DNA from: Microbacterium faecale
GTDB lineage: Bacteria; Actinomycetota; Actinomycetes; Actinomycetales; Microbacteriaceae
Length of the DNA: 64,000 nt
Assembly: GCF_014640975.1 (NCBI RefSeq)
Contig: NZ_BMHO01000001.1
Coordinates: forward strand, 1,870,166-1,934,165
Direction of reading: 5' to 3'
Under the pieces are notes generated by a model. It saw only the letters and a list, made by a program, of their open reading frames with translations, was not told the DNA's origin and made no database searches. The translations under genes were made by a program, and so were the position numbers. Position 1 is the stretch's first letter. Every line of letters begins with the position of its first letter. This document shows positions 17,789-27,941 of this stretch, piece after piece.

Positions 17789-18361
17789 GTGGCGAAGACG
17801 ACGGGGCCGGGGCGGCCGAAGGCGATCTCTCGGGAGATGCTCGCCGAGGCGGCGTGCGAGCTGTTCCTCGAACAGGGGTACGACGAGACGAACGTGGCCG
17901 AGATCGCCTCGCGCGCGGGAGTGGGGCGCTCGAGCTTCTTCAACTACGCCGCCGGCAAGGCGGATCTGCTGTGGGGCGGGCTCGACGAGCGGATCACGGA
18001 GATCGCCAGCGCGGTCTCCAGCGGCGAGGCGCCGGCCACCGCCCTGCGGCGCCTGGCGGACGGCTTCGCCCCCGACGCCCTGGCGCTCGCGTTCGCGAAC
18101 GCCGAGACGATGCGGATCGAAGCACACCTCGAACGCGAGTCGGCGCTGCGTGCCTGGCGGATCGCCCACATCGCGTCGCGGGGACTGCGTCGTACGGGGA
18201 CCGATCCGCTTGTCGCGGAGGTCACGGCAGGCGCATACGGTGCCGCGGCGCTCGCCGCGATCCGCGCGTGGGCGGCTGCGGGCGCGGGGACGGCGCCGCT
18301 GGCGGACCATCTCGAGCGCGCGCTCGACGTCCTGAGCGGCCCGGGGTCGTCCCTCGACTAG
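17789..18361 (+). CDS. TetR/AcrR family transcriptional regulator
   Basis: A 190-residue one-component regulator. The N-terminal helix-turn-helix covers about residues 26-61 (FLEQGYDETNVAEIASRAGV, then GRSSFFNY). The C-terminal helical ligand domain is rich in alanine and has no assignable ligand motif. It is divergent from lipB. TACGCT (17777-17782) lies six bases before GTG 17789, predicting a leaderless message. Its TAG stop overlaps the -10 element of ffh. Two matching palindromes, one beside it and one in front of the importer operon, are its likely operators. The inducer is unknown; a lipoate- or fatty-acid-related ligand is only a guess from context. Confidence 0.88.
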   Translation: MAKTTGPGRPKAISREMLAEAACELFLEQGYDETNVAEIASRAGVGRSSFFNYAAGKADLLWGGLDERITEIASAVSSGEAPATALRRLADGFAPDALALAFANAETMRIEAHLERESALRAWRIAHIASRGLRRTGTDPLVAEVTAGAYGAAALAAIRAWAAAGAGTAPLADHLERALDVLSGPGSSLD

Positions 18362-18374
18362 AATCGAGGCCACC

Positions 18375-19937
18375 ATGGCTACTTTCGGCACGCTCTCCGA
18401 CCGTCTCGTCGAGACATTCAAGAATCTCCGCACGAAGGGTCGCCTGTCGGCCTCCGATGTCGACGGCACCGTGCGCGAGATCCGGCGCGCCCTGCTTGAG
18501 GCTGACGTCGCGCTGGAGGTCGTGAAGAAGTTCACGGCCGACGTGCGCGAACGCGCGCTGAGCGACGAGGTCAACAAGGCGCTGAACCCCGCGCAGCAGG
18601 TCGTGCAGATCGTCAACGAGGAGCTCGTGGCGATCCTCGGCGGCGAGCAGCGCAAGCTGCAGTTCGCCAAGACGCCGCCGAGCGTCATCATGCTCGCGGG
18701 CCTGCAGGGATCCGGTAAGACGACCTTCGCCGGCAAGCTCGCCAAGAAGCTCAAGGACGACGGCCACACGCCGCTGCTGATCGCGGCCGACCTCCAGCGT
18801 CCCAACGCAGTGAACCAGCTGCAGGTCGTCGGCGAGCAGGCGGGCGCGACCGTCTACGCGCCCGAGCCCGGGAACGGCGTCGGCGACCCGGTCAAGGTTG
18901 CGAGGAGCGGCGTCGAGTTCGCGCGCCAGAAGCAGCACGACATCGTCATCATCGACACGGCCGGCCGCCTCGGCGTCGACGAGGAGCTGATGAAGCAGGC
19001 CTCGAAGATTCGCCGCGCGACGGACCCCGACGAGGTGCTCTTCGTCATCGACTCCCTGACGGGCCAGGACGCCGTCAACACCGCGCGCGCGTTCCAGGAG
19101 GGCGTCGACTTCACCGGCGTCGTGCTCTCGAAGCTCGACGGCGATTCGAAGGGCGGTGCCGCGCTGTCGGTCGCCTCGGTCACCGGCCGTCCGATCATCT
19201 TCGCCTCGAACGGTGAGACTCTCGACGCGCTCGAGGAATTCCACCCCGACCGCATGGCGAGTCGCATCCTCGACCTTGGCGACGTGCTCACCCTCATCGA
19301 GCAGGCGCAGCGCACCTTCGACCAAGAAGAGGCGCAGAAGGTTGCGGAGAAGCTCGCGAAGGAGGCCTTCACGCTCGACGACTTCCTCGAGCAGATGCAG
19401 CAGGTCAAGAAGATGGGGTCCATGAAGAAGATGCTCGGGATGCTCCCGGGCATGGGCTCCCAGATGAAGCAGCAGCTGGAGGGCTTCGACGACAGCGAGA
19501 TCGACCGCACGGAAGCGATCATCCGCGGTATGACGCCGGCGGAGCGCCACAACACCCGGATCCTCAACGGCTCACGCCGGGCGCGCATCGCGCGCGGCTC
19601 CGGTGTCACGGTCACCGAGGTCAACCAGCTCGTGAACCGCTTCGAACAGGCGGCCAAGATGATGAAGAAGGTCGCGCGCGGCGAGTCCACCGGCATCCCC
19701 GGGATGGGGACGATCCCCGGCCAGAAGACGGGAGCGTCGACGAAGCGCGGCAAGAAGGGCAAGAAGGCCAAACACGTCGGCGGGCAGTCGGGCAACCCGG
19801 CGAAGCGCGCGGCGCAGGCGAGCGGACAGCCGCCGGCGCAGCCGAGCGGATCCGGCTTCGGCCTCGGTGCGGCTGCCGCCCCAGAGGCGCCGAACGAGAC
19901 CGATATGGCCGAAATCCAGAAGCTCTTCGGCAAGTAG
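18375..19937 (+). CDS. ffh: Signal recognition particle protein Ffh
   Basis: A 520-residue SRP54 GTPase that binds signal sequences on ribosomes. The N domain is followed by G1 LQGSGKTT near residue 110, DTAGR near 194 and SKLDGDSKGG near 253. The methionine-rich M domain runs from about residue 310 to 440 (MQQVKKMGSMKKMLGMLPGM and the RNA-binding GSRRARIARGSG). The C-terminal tail is lysine-rich, then Pro/Ala-rich, ending in EIQKLFGK. TAGAAT (18359-18364) precedes ATG 18375 by ten bases and reuses the TAG stop of tetR. Confidence 0.97.
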   Translation: MATFGTLSDRLVETFKNLRTKGRLSASDVDGTVREIRRALLEADVALEVVKKFTADVRERALSDEVNKALNPAQQVVQIVNEELVAILGGEQRKLQFAKTPPSVIMLAGLQGSGKTTFAGKLAKKLKDDGHTPLLIAADLQRPNAVNQLQVVGEQAGATVYAPEPGNGVGDPVKVARSGVEFARQKQHDIVIIDTAGRLGVDEELMKQASKIRRATDPDEVLFVIDSLTGQDAVNTARAFQEGVDFTGVVLSKLDGDSKGGAALSVASVTGRPIIFASNGETLDALEEFHPDRMASRILDLGDVLTLIEQAQRTFDQEEAQKVAEKLAKEAFTLDDFLEQMQQVKKMGSMKKMLGMLPGMGSQMKQQLEGFDDSEIDRTEAIIRGMTPAERHNTRILNGSRRARIARGSGVTVTEVNQLVNRFEQAAKMMKKVARGESTGIPGMGTIPGQKTGASTKRGKKGKKAKHVGGQSGNPAKRAAQASGQPPAQPSGSGFGLGAAAAPEAPNETDMAEIQKLFGK

Positions 19938-19959
19938 GCGTCTCGGTAAGCTGAGCGCC

Positions 19960-21819
19960 ATGCCGCACGATACTGCCGCGTCTGATTTCGACGCGTCCAG
20001 CGCCCCGCGGGCGAATCCGCTCTCCTATCCCGGACGCCGCCCGGCTGCATCGGTGGTCATCACCGAAGACGCCATCTGGCAGATTCGTGATCGCGACGGC
20101 GGGGAGCTCCAGTGGCGCTCGGATCACGCACAGCGCCTTCCGAACTGCCGCGTGGAACTCACCGTGACCGAACGCGAACGACTCGGGCTGTCGCGCACCG
20201 CATTCCCACACCTGTCGTCCGTGCTCGAGGAGTCGTACGGAATCGGCCCGGATCCGCGCGTGCCCGTCCTCGCAGTCGGTTCGAACGCGGCGCCGTCGCA
20301 GCTGCGACACAAGTTCTCCGGCACGGCGGTGCCGCTCGTCGTGCCGTCGATCCGCGCGCGTGTCGAGGGCATGATCGCGGGATTCTGTTCGTTCGTCTCG
20401 CCGCTGGGGTACGTCCCGGCGACCGTTGTTCCGGAGGAGGGCGCCGTCACGGAGATGGCGCTGCAGCTGCTCGACGATCAGCAGCTTCGGGAGCTCGATC
20501 GGAGCGAGGCCTCCGCATATCGACGCGTCTGGGTCGAAACGCCGATCCTGCTGGAGACGGGCGAGCGGCTGACCGGCGCCTACGCCTACGTCGCTCGTGA
20601 CGGCTGTCTCGCCGGCGAGGAAGGTCCCTGGATCATGGGCAGCCTCGACCAGGAGCGGCCCGATGCGGTCGCGCCCGAGCGTTGGTTCGCGGATCAGCGT
20701 TCCGTGCTCGAACGAATCGGCGAGGAGCCGGCCGTCGCCGCGGTGGTGGGATCGGAGCCGGAAGAGATCGTCACACGACGGTCCAGCGTCGCGGAGTCCA
20801 CCGAGGCACTGCGCGCGGCCGGACTCGTTCGTGAAGAGAATCCGCTCTGGGACTTGCGCGATGAGATGGGGGCGCGGCCGCGCCGGTACGGCACTCTGAT
20901 CGACGCGAGGATCGTCAAGGAGGAGGACGGCGAGGTCGTCGCGATCTCGGGGCGATCCAACGATTTTCTCGAGCGACGTGGCCGATCGGTGGTGCGCTTC
21001 GGCCGCGAGCTGGATCGGCTGCTCGGACATCCGAGGCACGTCGAGCTGGTGTCGGAGGCATTGCTCGATGTCGCGGGTGATCGAGCCCCGCGCACGATCG
21101 CCACGGTGCTGCGAGGAGGCGATGATGCGCCGCTCCCCGCGGAGGGCATCGAGATCGATCACGTGCTGCGGATGGGCATGGGCGTCGAGGCGGGCGAAGA
21201 GGTGCGCATCCGTCCGGTCGCGGTGAGGCGACAGCGATGGTCGGACGTGATCCTCGGTCCGCCGAACTCGCTCACCATGCGCGTCACCCTCGCCGACACG
21301 GCCTCGACGGAGCGCGATGTCTGCCTCATGAGCCGGCTCTCCTTGCAGCTGCTCGGGGTCTCGAGCGGCGACTACGTCGTGCTCGAAGGCGGTCCCGATG
21401 CGATGGGCGAGGTCCAGACGTTGGCCGTGAAGGCCTTCGAAGTGCCGGAGGATGTGCAGGCCGAGCGCGAACGCGTGTCGAACGGCATCTGGGGGGCGCG
21501 CTTTCCCGGTGTCAGGGAGACGCTCGGCGTCTGGCCGGATATTCCGACCATCTTCGTCGATGCATCGACGCGCGCCCGGCTCGGCATCGCGCCGCAGCAG
21601 TTGGGGACACTGCGCGCACGACCCGCGCGGCTGCAGCAGTTCGGCAGTGAGCTGCGCGAGATGATGCTCCTGCTCGCCGTGGCGCTGATCGGCGTCGTTG
21701 CGATCGTGCCCAGCGTGGTGATCGCGCTCGTGCTGATCGGAGCGCTCGTCGTCGGCACCTTCACCCTCACCGTGGCGAAGCTCCGGCGCCGACTCTCCCA
21801 CCCGAGACAGCGCGCCTGA
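19960..21819 (+). CDS. GGCT-like protein with repeated beta-barrel segments and a C-terminal membrane hairpin
   Basis: A 619-residue protein with no family name I can give with confidence. Residues about 100-195 look like a gamma-glutamylcyclotransferase/AIG2 fold: VLAVGSNAAPSQLRHKF, then GFCSFVSPLGYVPATVVPEEG. Residues about 395-560 hold three segments of similar design ending in LG-V-x2-GD-type turns (MGMGVEAGEEVRI, LLGVSSGDYVVLEG, LGIAPQQLGTLRA), suggestive of a double-psi beta-barrel. Two adjacent transmembrane helices (about 568-586 and 588-606) end the protein. ATG 19960 follows TAAGCT (19947-19952) by seven bases. It stands alone downstream of ffh and converges on glpK. Confidence 0.6.
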   Translation: MPHDTAASDFDASSAPRANPLSYPGRRPAASVVITEDAIWQIRDRDGGELQWRSDHAQRLPNCRVELTVTERERLGLSRTAFPHLSSVLEESYGIGPDPRVPVLAVGSNAAPSQLRHKFSGTAVPLVVPSIRARVEGMIAGFCSFVSPLGYVPATVVPEEGAVTEMALQLLDDQQLRELDRSEASAYRRVWVETPILLETGERLTGAYAYVARDGCLAGEEGPWIMGSLDQERPDAVAPERWFADQRSVLERIGEEPAVAAVVGSEPEEIVTRRSSVAESTEALRAAGLVREENPLWDLRDEMGARPRRYGTLIDARIVKEEDGEVVAISGRSNDFLERRGRSVVRFGRELDRLLGHPRHVELVSEALLDVAGDRAPRTIATVLRGGDDAPLPAEGIEIDHVLRMGMGVEAGEEVRIRPVAVRRQRWSDVILGPPNSLTMRVTLADTASTERDVCLMSRLSLQLLGVSSGDYVVLEGGPDAMGEVQTLAVKAFEVPEDVQAERERVSNGIWGARFPGVRETLGVWPDIPTIFVDASTRARLGIAPQQLGTLRARPARLQQFGSELREMMLLLAVALIGVVAIVPSVVIALVLIGALVVGTFTLTVAKLRRRLSHPRQRA

Positions 21820-21833
21820 GCGTCCGCCTCGCC

Positions 21834-23345
21834 TCAGACGTCGTCGTCGACCCAGCCCATCGACTTCGTCACGGCCTTGCGCCAGAGACGCAGCGTACGG
21901 TTGACTTCGTGCGACGGCAGCTGCGGTTCCCAGCGCCGGTCCTCCTGCCAGTTGCCCCGCAGCTCATCGAGGCTCTCCCACACGCCGACGGCGAGGCCGG
22001 CGGCGTAGGCGGCGCCGAGCGCGGTCGTCTCCGTGACGACGGGACGGACGACCGGCACGCCGAGGACGTCTGCCTGAAACTGCATCAGCGCGTCGTTGGC
22101 GACCATTCCGCCGTCGACCCGCAGCTCCGTCAGATCGAGCCCGGTGTCGGAACCGACGGCGTCGAGGACGTCGCGCGTCTGGAAGGCGACCGCCTCGAGG
22201 GCCGCGCGAGCGATGTGGGCCTTGTTGGCGAACCGGGTGAGACCCACGATCGTGCCGCGGGCGTCGGCGCGCCAGTACGGTGCGTATAGCCCGCTGAAGG
22301 CGGGCACCAGGTAGACGCCGCCGTTGTCCTCGACGCTCGCTGCGAGTTCCTCGACCTCCGGCGCTGACGAGATGATGCCGAGCTGGTCGCGCAGCCACTG
22401 GATGAGCGATCCGGTCACGGCGATGGAGCCCTCGAGAGCGTACTGCACGGGGTCGTCGCCGAGCTTGTAGCCGACCGTCGTCAGCAGCCCGCCGTCCGAG
22501 AGCACCTTCTCCTCGCCGGTCTGGAAGATGAGGAAGTTGCCCGTGCCGTACGTGTTCTTGCTCTCGCCAGCGTCGAACGCGGCCTGTCCGAACGTCGCTG
22601 ACTGCTGATCTCCGAGGATCCCCGCGATCGGGGTCTCGCGCAGGAGCGAGGAATCCTTCGCGTGCCCGTAGATCTCGGACGACGAACGGATCTCGGGCAT
22701 CATCGCGCGCGGCACCTCGAAGGCCTCTAGGATGTCGTCGCGCCACGTCAGTGTGTCGAGATCCATGAACATCGTGCGCGAGGCGTTGGTGACGTCGGTG
22801 GCGTGTATGCCACCGTCCGACCCGCCCGTGAGGTTCCACAGCACCCACGTGTCGGTCGTGCCGAAAAGCAGCTCGCCGGCCTCGGCGCGCTCCCGTGCGC
22901 CCTCGACGTTCTCGAGGATCCACGCGATCTTCGTGCCCGCGAAGTAGGTCGCCAGTGGCAGCCCGACGACGTCGCGGAACCGGTCGGCGCCGCCGTCGGC
23001 GGCGAGGCGATCGACGATGTCCTGTGTGCGCGTGTCCTGCCACACGATCGCGTTCGCGACGGGCGCGCCGGTCGCACGATCCCAGACGACGGTCGTCTCG
23101 CGCTGATTGGTGATGCCGATGCCCGCGATGTGGTGGCGCGTGAGCCCGGCGCGGCTCAGGGCGAGGCCGATCACCTCCTGTACGTTGCGCCAGATCTCGC
23201 TCGCGTCGTGCTCGACCCAGCCCGCGCGGGGCAGGATCTGCTCGTGCTCCTTCTGGCCGCTTGCGACGACGCGACCGTCGCGATCGAAGATGATCGCGCG
23301 CGACGAGGTCGTGCCCTGGTCGATGGCGAGGACGTGATCGGGCAT
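21834..23345 (-). CDS. glpK: Glycerol kinase
   Basis: A 503-residue FGGY-family kinase that phosphorylates glycerol to sn-glycerol 3-phosphate. The N-terminal phosphate loop [13 protein letters not shown] is at residues 8-20. [24 protein letters not shown] and the C-terminal [10 protein letters not shown] segment are diagnostic. Length is standard. ATG 23345 has AAGGAG upstream. It follows glpD by 23 bases on the same strand, so the two form a glycerol operon read from the leaderless promoter of glpD. No glpF facilitator or glpR regulator is adjacent. Confidence 0.97.
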   Translation of the reverse strand: MPDHVLAIDQGTTSSRAIIFDRDGRVVASGQKEHEQILPRAGWVEHDASEIWRNVQEVIGLALSRAGLTRHHIAGIGITNQRETTVVWDRATGAPVANAIVWQDTRTQDIVDRLAADGGADRFRDVVGLPLATYFAGTKIAWILENVEGARERAEAGELLFGTTDTWVLWNLTGGSDGGIHATDVTNASRTMFMDLDTLTWRDDILEAFEVPRAMMPEIRSSSEIYGHAKDSSLLRETPIAGILGDQQSATFGQAAFDAGESKNTYGTGNFLIFQTGEEKVLSDGGLLTTVGYKLGDDPVQYALEGSIAVTGSLIQWLRDQLGIISSAPEVEELAASVEDNGGVYLVPAFSGLYAPYWRADARGTIVGLTRFANKAHIARAALEAVAFQTRDVLDAVGSDTGLDLTELRVDGGMVANDALMQFQADVLGVPVVRPVVTETTALGAAYAAGLAVGVWESLDELRGNWQEDRRWEPQLPSHEVNRTLRLWRKAVTKSMGWVDDDV

Positions 23346-23368
23346 GCGGTTCTCCTTCGAACGCGGGG

Positions 23369-25051
23369 TCAGGCAGTGGCGCGCGTGGCGAGGTCGATGC
23401 CGTTGCGGTCACGCAACTCGGCGATGGTCTCGGCGACCTCGTGGCGGCGACGTTCGTCGTCCCAATCGAGCAGGGGAGCCAACGCATCGGCGATCCGCTC
23501 GAGAAGCTCGTGCGTGACGGCGCCGGTGAAGGCGAGGTCGGTGCGTCGCTTCACGACGTCGGAGAGCCGGGTCACGTGTTCCTCGTCGACCATCCACGCG
23601 AGTTCCCGCGTGGACAGCCGATCGCCGGCGATCGGCACGTCGTCGTCGTCTTCGAGTACGCGCCAGACCTCGGCGGCGCGCGTGCCGTAGCGCGACAGCA
23701 GGACGGGACCGCGCGAGCCGGCGCCGGGCAGACGGGATCGCAGCCACACGTCGCGCGCGCGATCCGACGCCGGATAGTCACGACCGCCGCTGATCGCACG
23801 GCCGAGTGTCGTCTCGACGCGTGGCGCCCGAAGCAGGCGCAGCGTCACATCGGACAGCGTCTGGCCGAGGGAGCGGAACGTCGTCCACTTCCCGCCGACG
23901 AGGGTGACGAGGGTGGTGCCACCGTGGTCGGCGACCTCGATTCGGTAGTCGCGCGAGATCTGCCCCGGGTTCGCCGCGTCGCTCGCCGGCAGCGGTCGGA
24001 TCCCACTGAAGCGGTAGACGATCTCGTCGCGGCTGACGGCGATCTCGGGGAAGATCTCGCCGATGAGAGCAAAGAAGTAGTCGACTTCCTCCTCGGTGCA
24101 GCGCACTGGCTCCGCCGGATCGGCGTCGATATCGGTCGTCCCCACCATCGCTCGTCCCTTGAGCGGGTAGATCAGCACGATCCTCCCGTCGGCGTTCTCG
24201 AAGAAGATCTCGCGCCCGCCCGTCGCGGCGACGAGCTCGGGATTGTCGAGCACGATGTGCGAGCCCTTCGTCCCGCCCATGAAGCGCGTGGGGGAGCCGA
24301 GTGCGCTGTTGGTGAGGTCGGCCCACGGACCGGTCGCGTTGATGATCACGTCGCAGGCGACGCGGAACGTCTCGCCGCTGTCTCGGTCGGTCAGGGCGAT
24401 GGAGCCGCCATCGAAACCGGTTGCCTCGACGTAGTTGACGGCGTGAGCGCTGCGGCTTGCGGCGAGCCCGTCGGCCAGAACATCGAGAGCGAGGCGCTCG
24501 GGATCGTGCATCGACGCATCGAAGTACGTGGCGGTCCAGGTGACATCGGGCGCGAGTTTCGGAAGCTCGGCGTGCGAGGCGCGCCGACCGCGGAAGCGGT
24601 GCCAGGGTGTGCGGCGGCCGGTGGTGGCGAACAGGTCGTAGATGATGAGGCCGAGCTTGATCAGCACGGCCCCGCGCTCGGTCGGGCGCCCTGCCCGCCC
24701 CGTCAGGAAACGCAGCGGCGCCTGAATCAGGCCCGACCAGAACCGGCGAATGGGGATCGTGGTGCGCAACGGCCGGACGCGGTGAGGGGCGGTCTTCAGC
24801 AGGTCGTTGCGTTCCCGCACCGACTCGCGCACGAGGCGGAACTCGCCGTTCTCGAGATAGCGAATACCGCCGTGGATCATATGGCTCGACGCCGCGGACG
24901 CGCCCGACGCGAAGTCGTCGCGCTCGACCAGCAGCACGTCGACGCCCTGCAGCGCGAGGTCGCGGAACGCGGCGATGCCGTTGATGCCGCCACCGATGAT
25001 GACGACGTCGGCGCGGCCCCGATCCCGCGCGGCTTCGACGGACTTCCGCAT
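23369..25051 (-). CDS. glpD: Aerobic glycerol-3-phosphate dehydrogenase
   Basis: A 560-residue FAD enzyme that oxidises glycerol 3-phosphate to dihydroxyacetone phosphate and passes electrons to quinone. The FAD loop [18 protein letters not shown] lies at about residues 17-34. The signature [20 protein letters not shown] and INATGPWAD are present, with the C-terminal DAO_C helical domain. TACGCT (25058-25063) precedes ATG 25051 by six bases, so the operon message is probably leaderless. It forms an operon with glpK. Confidence 0.96.
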   Translation of the reverse strand: MRKSVEAARDRGRADVVIIGGGINGIAAFRDLALQGVDVLLVERDDFASGASAASSHMIHGGIRYLENGEFRLVRESVRERNDLLKTAPHRVRPLRTTIPIRRFWSGLIQAPLRFLTGRAGRPTERGAVLIKLGLIIYDLFATTGRRTPWHRFRGRRASHAELPKLAPDVTWTATYFDASMHDPERLALDVLADGLAASRSAHAVNYVEATGFDGGSIALTDRDSGETFRVACDVIINATGPWADLTNSALGSPTRFMGGTKGSHIVLDNPELVAATGGREIFFENADGRIVLIYPLKGRAMVGTTDIDADPAEPVRCTEEEVDYFFALIGEIFPEIAVSRDEIVYRFSGIRPLPASDAANPGQISRDYRIEVADHGGTTLVTLVGGKWTTFRSLGQTLSDVTLRLLRAPRVETTLGRAISGGRDYPASDRARDVWLRSRLPGAGSRGPVLLSRYGTRAAEVWRVLEDDDDVPIAGDRLSTRELAWMVDEEHVTRLSDVVKRRTDLAFTGAVTHELLERIADALAPLLDWDDERRRHEVAETIAELRDRNGIDLATRATA

Positions 25052-25156
25052 ACCCCCAGCGTAACGACTGTGAGGGGGTGTCGCCTCGGGGTGCGCGCGA
25101 CTGCGGAGGCAGGCCGCGTCAGCGGTCGAGCAGCGTTCGCGAGAGCCTTGGTTCGT

Positions 25157-26074
25157 TCAGGATCCCTCGGCGCGGCCGATGCGCCAATAGCCCATGAAGG
25201 CGACGGCGCGGCGGTCGATTCCGACGTCACGGACGAGGTGACGGCGCAGCGACTTCACCGCGCTGGCCTCACCGGCGATCCAGGCGTACAGCGGGGCCGA
25301 CTTCAGGGCGGCGCCGCCCTTCGCCGTCCGCGGCACCTCCCAGAGCAGGTCGCGGTCGATGTCGATCTCCTCGACGTCGGCGCCGAGGCCGTCCGGGCAG
25401 AGCAGGCCCGCACGCGCCCGCACGGTCGCCTCGAGGTGATCATGACGACCGCCGTCGGTACGGCCAGCGACGAACACGTCGAATCCCGGATGCGGCGGCA
25501 GATAGGCTGCATCGCGCGTGTCGGGCAGCTCCAGCACGACCGTGCCCACGACATCGCGGGGAAGCTGCTCCAGGATCACTGCGATCGCGGGGGCGGCGGT
25601 CTCATCTCCGACGAGGAGCACGTGATCCGTCTGCGCGGGCGGCACGAAATCGATGCCGAGGCTGACGGGCTCGTGGTGGATCGTCGGCGCATAGACGAGG
25701 AGCTCGTCGCCGACGGCGGCGTCCGCGATCCATGCGGAGGCGGGTCCGATCACGTCATGCGCGACCATGTCGATGTCGATCTCGCGGTCGGCGGTCCGCA
25801 CGGCACGGGTCGTGTAGGTGCGGAATGGCGGACGTGAGGTCTCCGGCATCGCGCGCCATTCCGTGTACCAGTCGGCGCCGGTCGGCATCGCGTCGAGGGG
25901 TGCCGATTCCGACGGGAAGACGACCTTGATGCGCTGGTCGTAGCCCGGGTCGCCGTACTCGGAGATGTCGTCGCCCGTCAGCGTGAAGCGACGGAAGCTC
26001 GGCGTGAGGTCCTGGATCTGCGTGACGCGCGTGCGGAAGAACCTCGAGGGTCGCGTGTCGAGGGCGAAGGTCAT
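25157..26074 (-). CDS. Siderophore-interacting FAD reductase (SIP family)
   Basis: A 305-residue ViuB/SIP-family flavoprotein that reduces ferric siderophores in the cytoplasm to release iron. The N-terminal FAD domain has SFRRFTLTGDD and the conserved RTYTTRAVR motif. The C-terminal SIP domain has LLVGDETAAPAI and the family segment WIAGEASAVKSLRRHLVRDVG. ATG 26074 overlaps the ATPase stop by ATGA. It is the last gene of the five-gene iron operon. Confidence 0.93.
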   Translation of the reverse strand: MTFALDTRPSRFFRTRVTQIQDLTPSFRRFTLTGDDISEYGDPGYDQRIKVVFPSESAPLDAMPTGADWYTEWRAMPETSRPPFRTYTTRAVRTADREIDIDMVAHDVIGPASAWIADAAVGDELLVYAPTIHHEPVSLGIDFVPPAQTDHVLLVGDETAAPAIAVILEQLPRDVVGTVVLELPDTRDAAYLPPHPGFDVFVAGRTDGGRHDHLEATVRARAGLLCPDGLGADVEEIDIDRDLLWEVPRTAKGGAALKSAPLYAWIAGEASAVKSLRRHLVRDVGIDRRAVAFMGYWRIGRAEGS

Positions 26075-26898
26075 GCGGTGTCTCCTTGTCGGGCGGGGGC
26101 GCCGGTGTGGTGGCGGCTGCGGGGGATCACGAGTGGGGTCGCGGAGACCGGGTCGTCGATGACCTGGGCGTCGAGTCCGAAGACGTCGGCGATCAGCTCC
26201 GGAGTGACGACGTCGCGCGGCGCGCCGTGCGCGAGGAGGCGGCCATCGCACATCGCGAAGAGATGGTGGGCGTAGCGCGCCGCGAGGTTGATGTCGTGGA
26301 GCACCATCGCGATCGTCGTGCCGCGGTCGCGGTTCAGATCGGCGAGCAGGTCGAGCACATCGATCTGGTGGGCGAGGTCGAGGAACGTCGTCGGCTCGTC
26401 GAGGAGCAGTACGTCCGTGTGCTGCGCGAGCGCCATGGCGATCCAGACGCGCTGCCGCTGCCCTCCGGAGAGCTCGTCCACGGCGCGGTCAGCGAGCTCT
26501 GCGATGCCGGTGACGTCGAGCGCCTCGGCGACGGCGCGGTCATCGGCGGCCGACCACGAGCGGAACATTCGCTGGTGAGGGTGTCGCCCCCGGCCGACGA
26601 GGTCGGCGACGACGATGCCCTCGGGCGCGATCGGCTGCTGCGGCAGCAGGCCGAGCGTCTGCGCGAGCTGCTTCGTGGGCATCGTGCCGATCGCGTGCCC
26701 GTCCAGGAGCACGGATCCGTCGCGCGGCGCGAGCAGGCGCGACATCGTCCGCAGGAGGGTTGACTTCCCACAGGCGTTGGCGCCGACGATCACGCTGATG
26801 CGGCCAGGCGGGAGCAGGAGGTCAACGCCGTCGACGATCGCCCGCCCGCCGTATCCGGCCGACAGCCCGCGTACTTCGAGCAGATGCGTTTCGGTCAC
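26071..26898 (-). CDS. fepC: Ferric-siderophore ABC transporter ATP-binding protein
   Basis: A 275-residue ATPase of the FepC/FhuC class. Walker A is GANACGKST, an uncommon but permissible version of GPNGCGKST. The signature is LSGGQRQRV and Walker B is LLLDEPTTFLD. It pairs with the two FecCD permeases. The GTG start at 26898 overlaps the permease stop as GTGA. The gene symbol is by family; the siderophore is not known. Confidence 0.92.
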   Translation of the reverse strand: MTETHLLEVRGLSAGYGGRAIVDGVDLLLPPGRISVIVGANACGKSTLLRTMSRLLAPRDGSVLLDGHAIGTMPTKQLAQTLGLLPQQPIAPEGIVVADLVGRGRHPHQRMFRSWSAADDRAVAEALDVTGIAELADRAVDELSGGQRQRVWIAMALAQHTDVLLLDEPTTFLDLAHQIDVLDLLADLNRDRGTTIAMVLHDINLAARYAHHLFAMCDGRLLAHGAPRDVVTPELIADVFGLDAQVIDDPVSATPLVIPRSRHHTGAPARQGDTA

Positions 26899-27941
26899 GA
26901 GGATCCTCCGAGACGGCTCGTGCGGATGAGGAGATAGAGCAGGTACGGCGCGCCGACGATGCCGGTGATCACGCCCACGGGGAACGCGGTGTCGAACGCG
27001 TACTGGCCGACGAGATCCGCCGCGAGCACGATGCAGCCGCCGACGAGCGCTGCCGGGACGATCGCGGGACGGCCTGGTCCGACCAGGCGCGCGGCGATCG
27101 GCCCCGAGAGGAACGCGACGAACGCGATCGGTCCGGTCGTGGCGGTGGCGAAGCACGCAAGCGCGACGGCGCCGACGATCAGGAGGATCCGCGAACGGTC
27201 GACCTTCACACCGAGGGCCGTCGCGGACGCGTCGCCGAGCTCGAGCGCACTGAGATCGCGCGACAGGACCATCACGAGCGGCACGATGACGATCACCGCG
27301 ATCGCGAGCGGCGCAAGGTCGTCCATGCCGACGCCGTTGAGGCTGCCGGTGAGCCAGCGCATCGCGACCGCCACGTCCCACTCGGCCGCACGCTGGATCA
27401 GATAGGCGACGACCGCGTCGAGCATGGCGCCGATTCCGATGCCGATCAGGATCAGGCGTCCGCCCGTCGAGTCGCGCCCGCGTGCGGCGAGGGCGATGAC
27501 GGCCGCGGTCGCGATTCCGACGGTGAGCGCGAGGGCCATCGTCGCGCCTGCGGACCAGTGGAGGACGACGAGCGACAGCACGGCCGCGGCGCTCGCGCCG
27601 GAGGTGATGCCGATCACGTCTGGGCTCGCGAGCGGATTGCGGAGCATCGTCTGGAATGTCGAGCCGGCCACGCCGAACGCCAGGCCGGCGAGCACGCCGC
27701 CGATGAGCCGCGGGACGCGCAGCGTGCCGACGGTGAACGAAGCGCCAGGCACGTCCTCGCCGAGCAGAACCGCGACCACGTCGGATGCGGGATAGATCGT
27801 GTTGCCGAGCATCAGCATCGCCCCGGCCAGGGCCACGAGGAGTGCTGTCAGGCCGCCGCACACGATGGCGCGTCGCCGGAGGCGGCGGCGACGGCCGAAC
27901 CGGATGGTGGTCGCGACGGCAGTGGCGGTGGCGGTGCTCAC
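26895..27941 (-). CDS. fepG: FecCD-family iron-siderophore permease
   Basis: A 348-residue integral membrane protein with about ten transmembrane helices. It has the FecCD landmarks RVPRLIGGVLAGLAFGVAGSTFQTMLRNPLASPD-type region, GPIAFVAFLSGPIAARL and a C-terminal TGIVGAPYLLYLL. It forms the channel with the product of the upstream permease gene. The GTG start at 27941 overlaps the upstream stop. Confidence 0.92.
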   Translation of the reverse strand: MSTATATAVATTIRFGRRRRLRRRAIVCGGLTALLVALAGAMLMLGNTIYPASDVVAVLLGEDVPGASFTVGTLRVPRLIGGVLAGLAFGVAGSTFQTMLRNPLASPDVIGITSGASAAAVLSLVVLHWSAGATMALALTVGIATAAVIALAARGRDSTGGRLILIGIGIGAMLDAVVAYLIQRAAEWDVAVAMRWLTGSLNGVGMDDLAPLAIAVIVIVPLVMVLSRDLSALELGDASATALGVKVDRSRILLIVGAVALACFATATTGPIAFVAFLSGPIAARLVGPGRPAIVPAALVGGCIVLAADLVGQYAFDTAFPVGVITGIVGAPYLLYLLIRTSRLGGSS

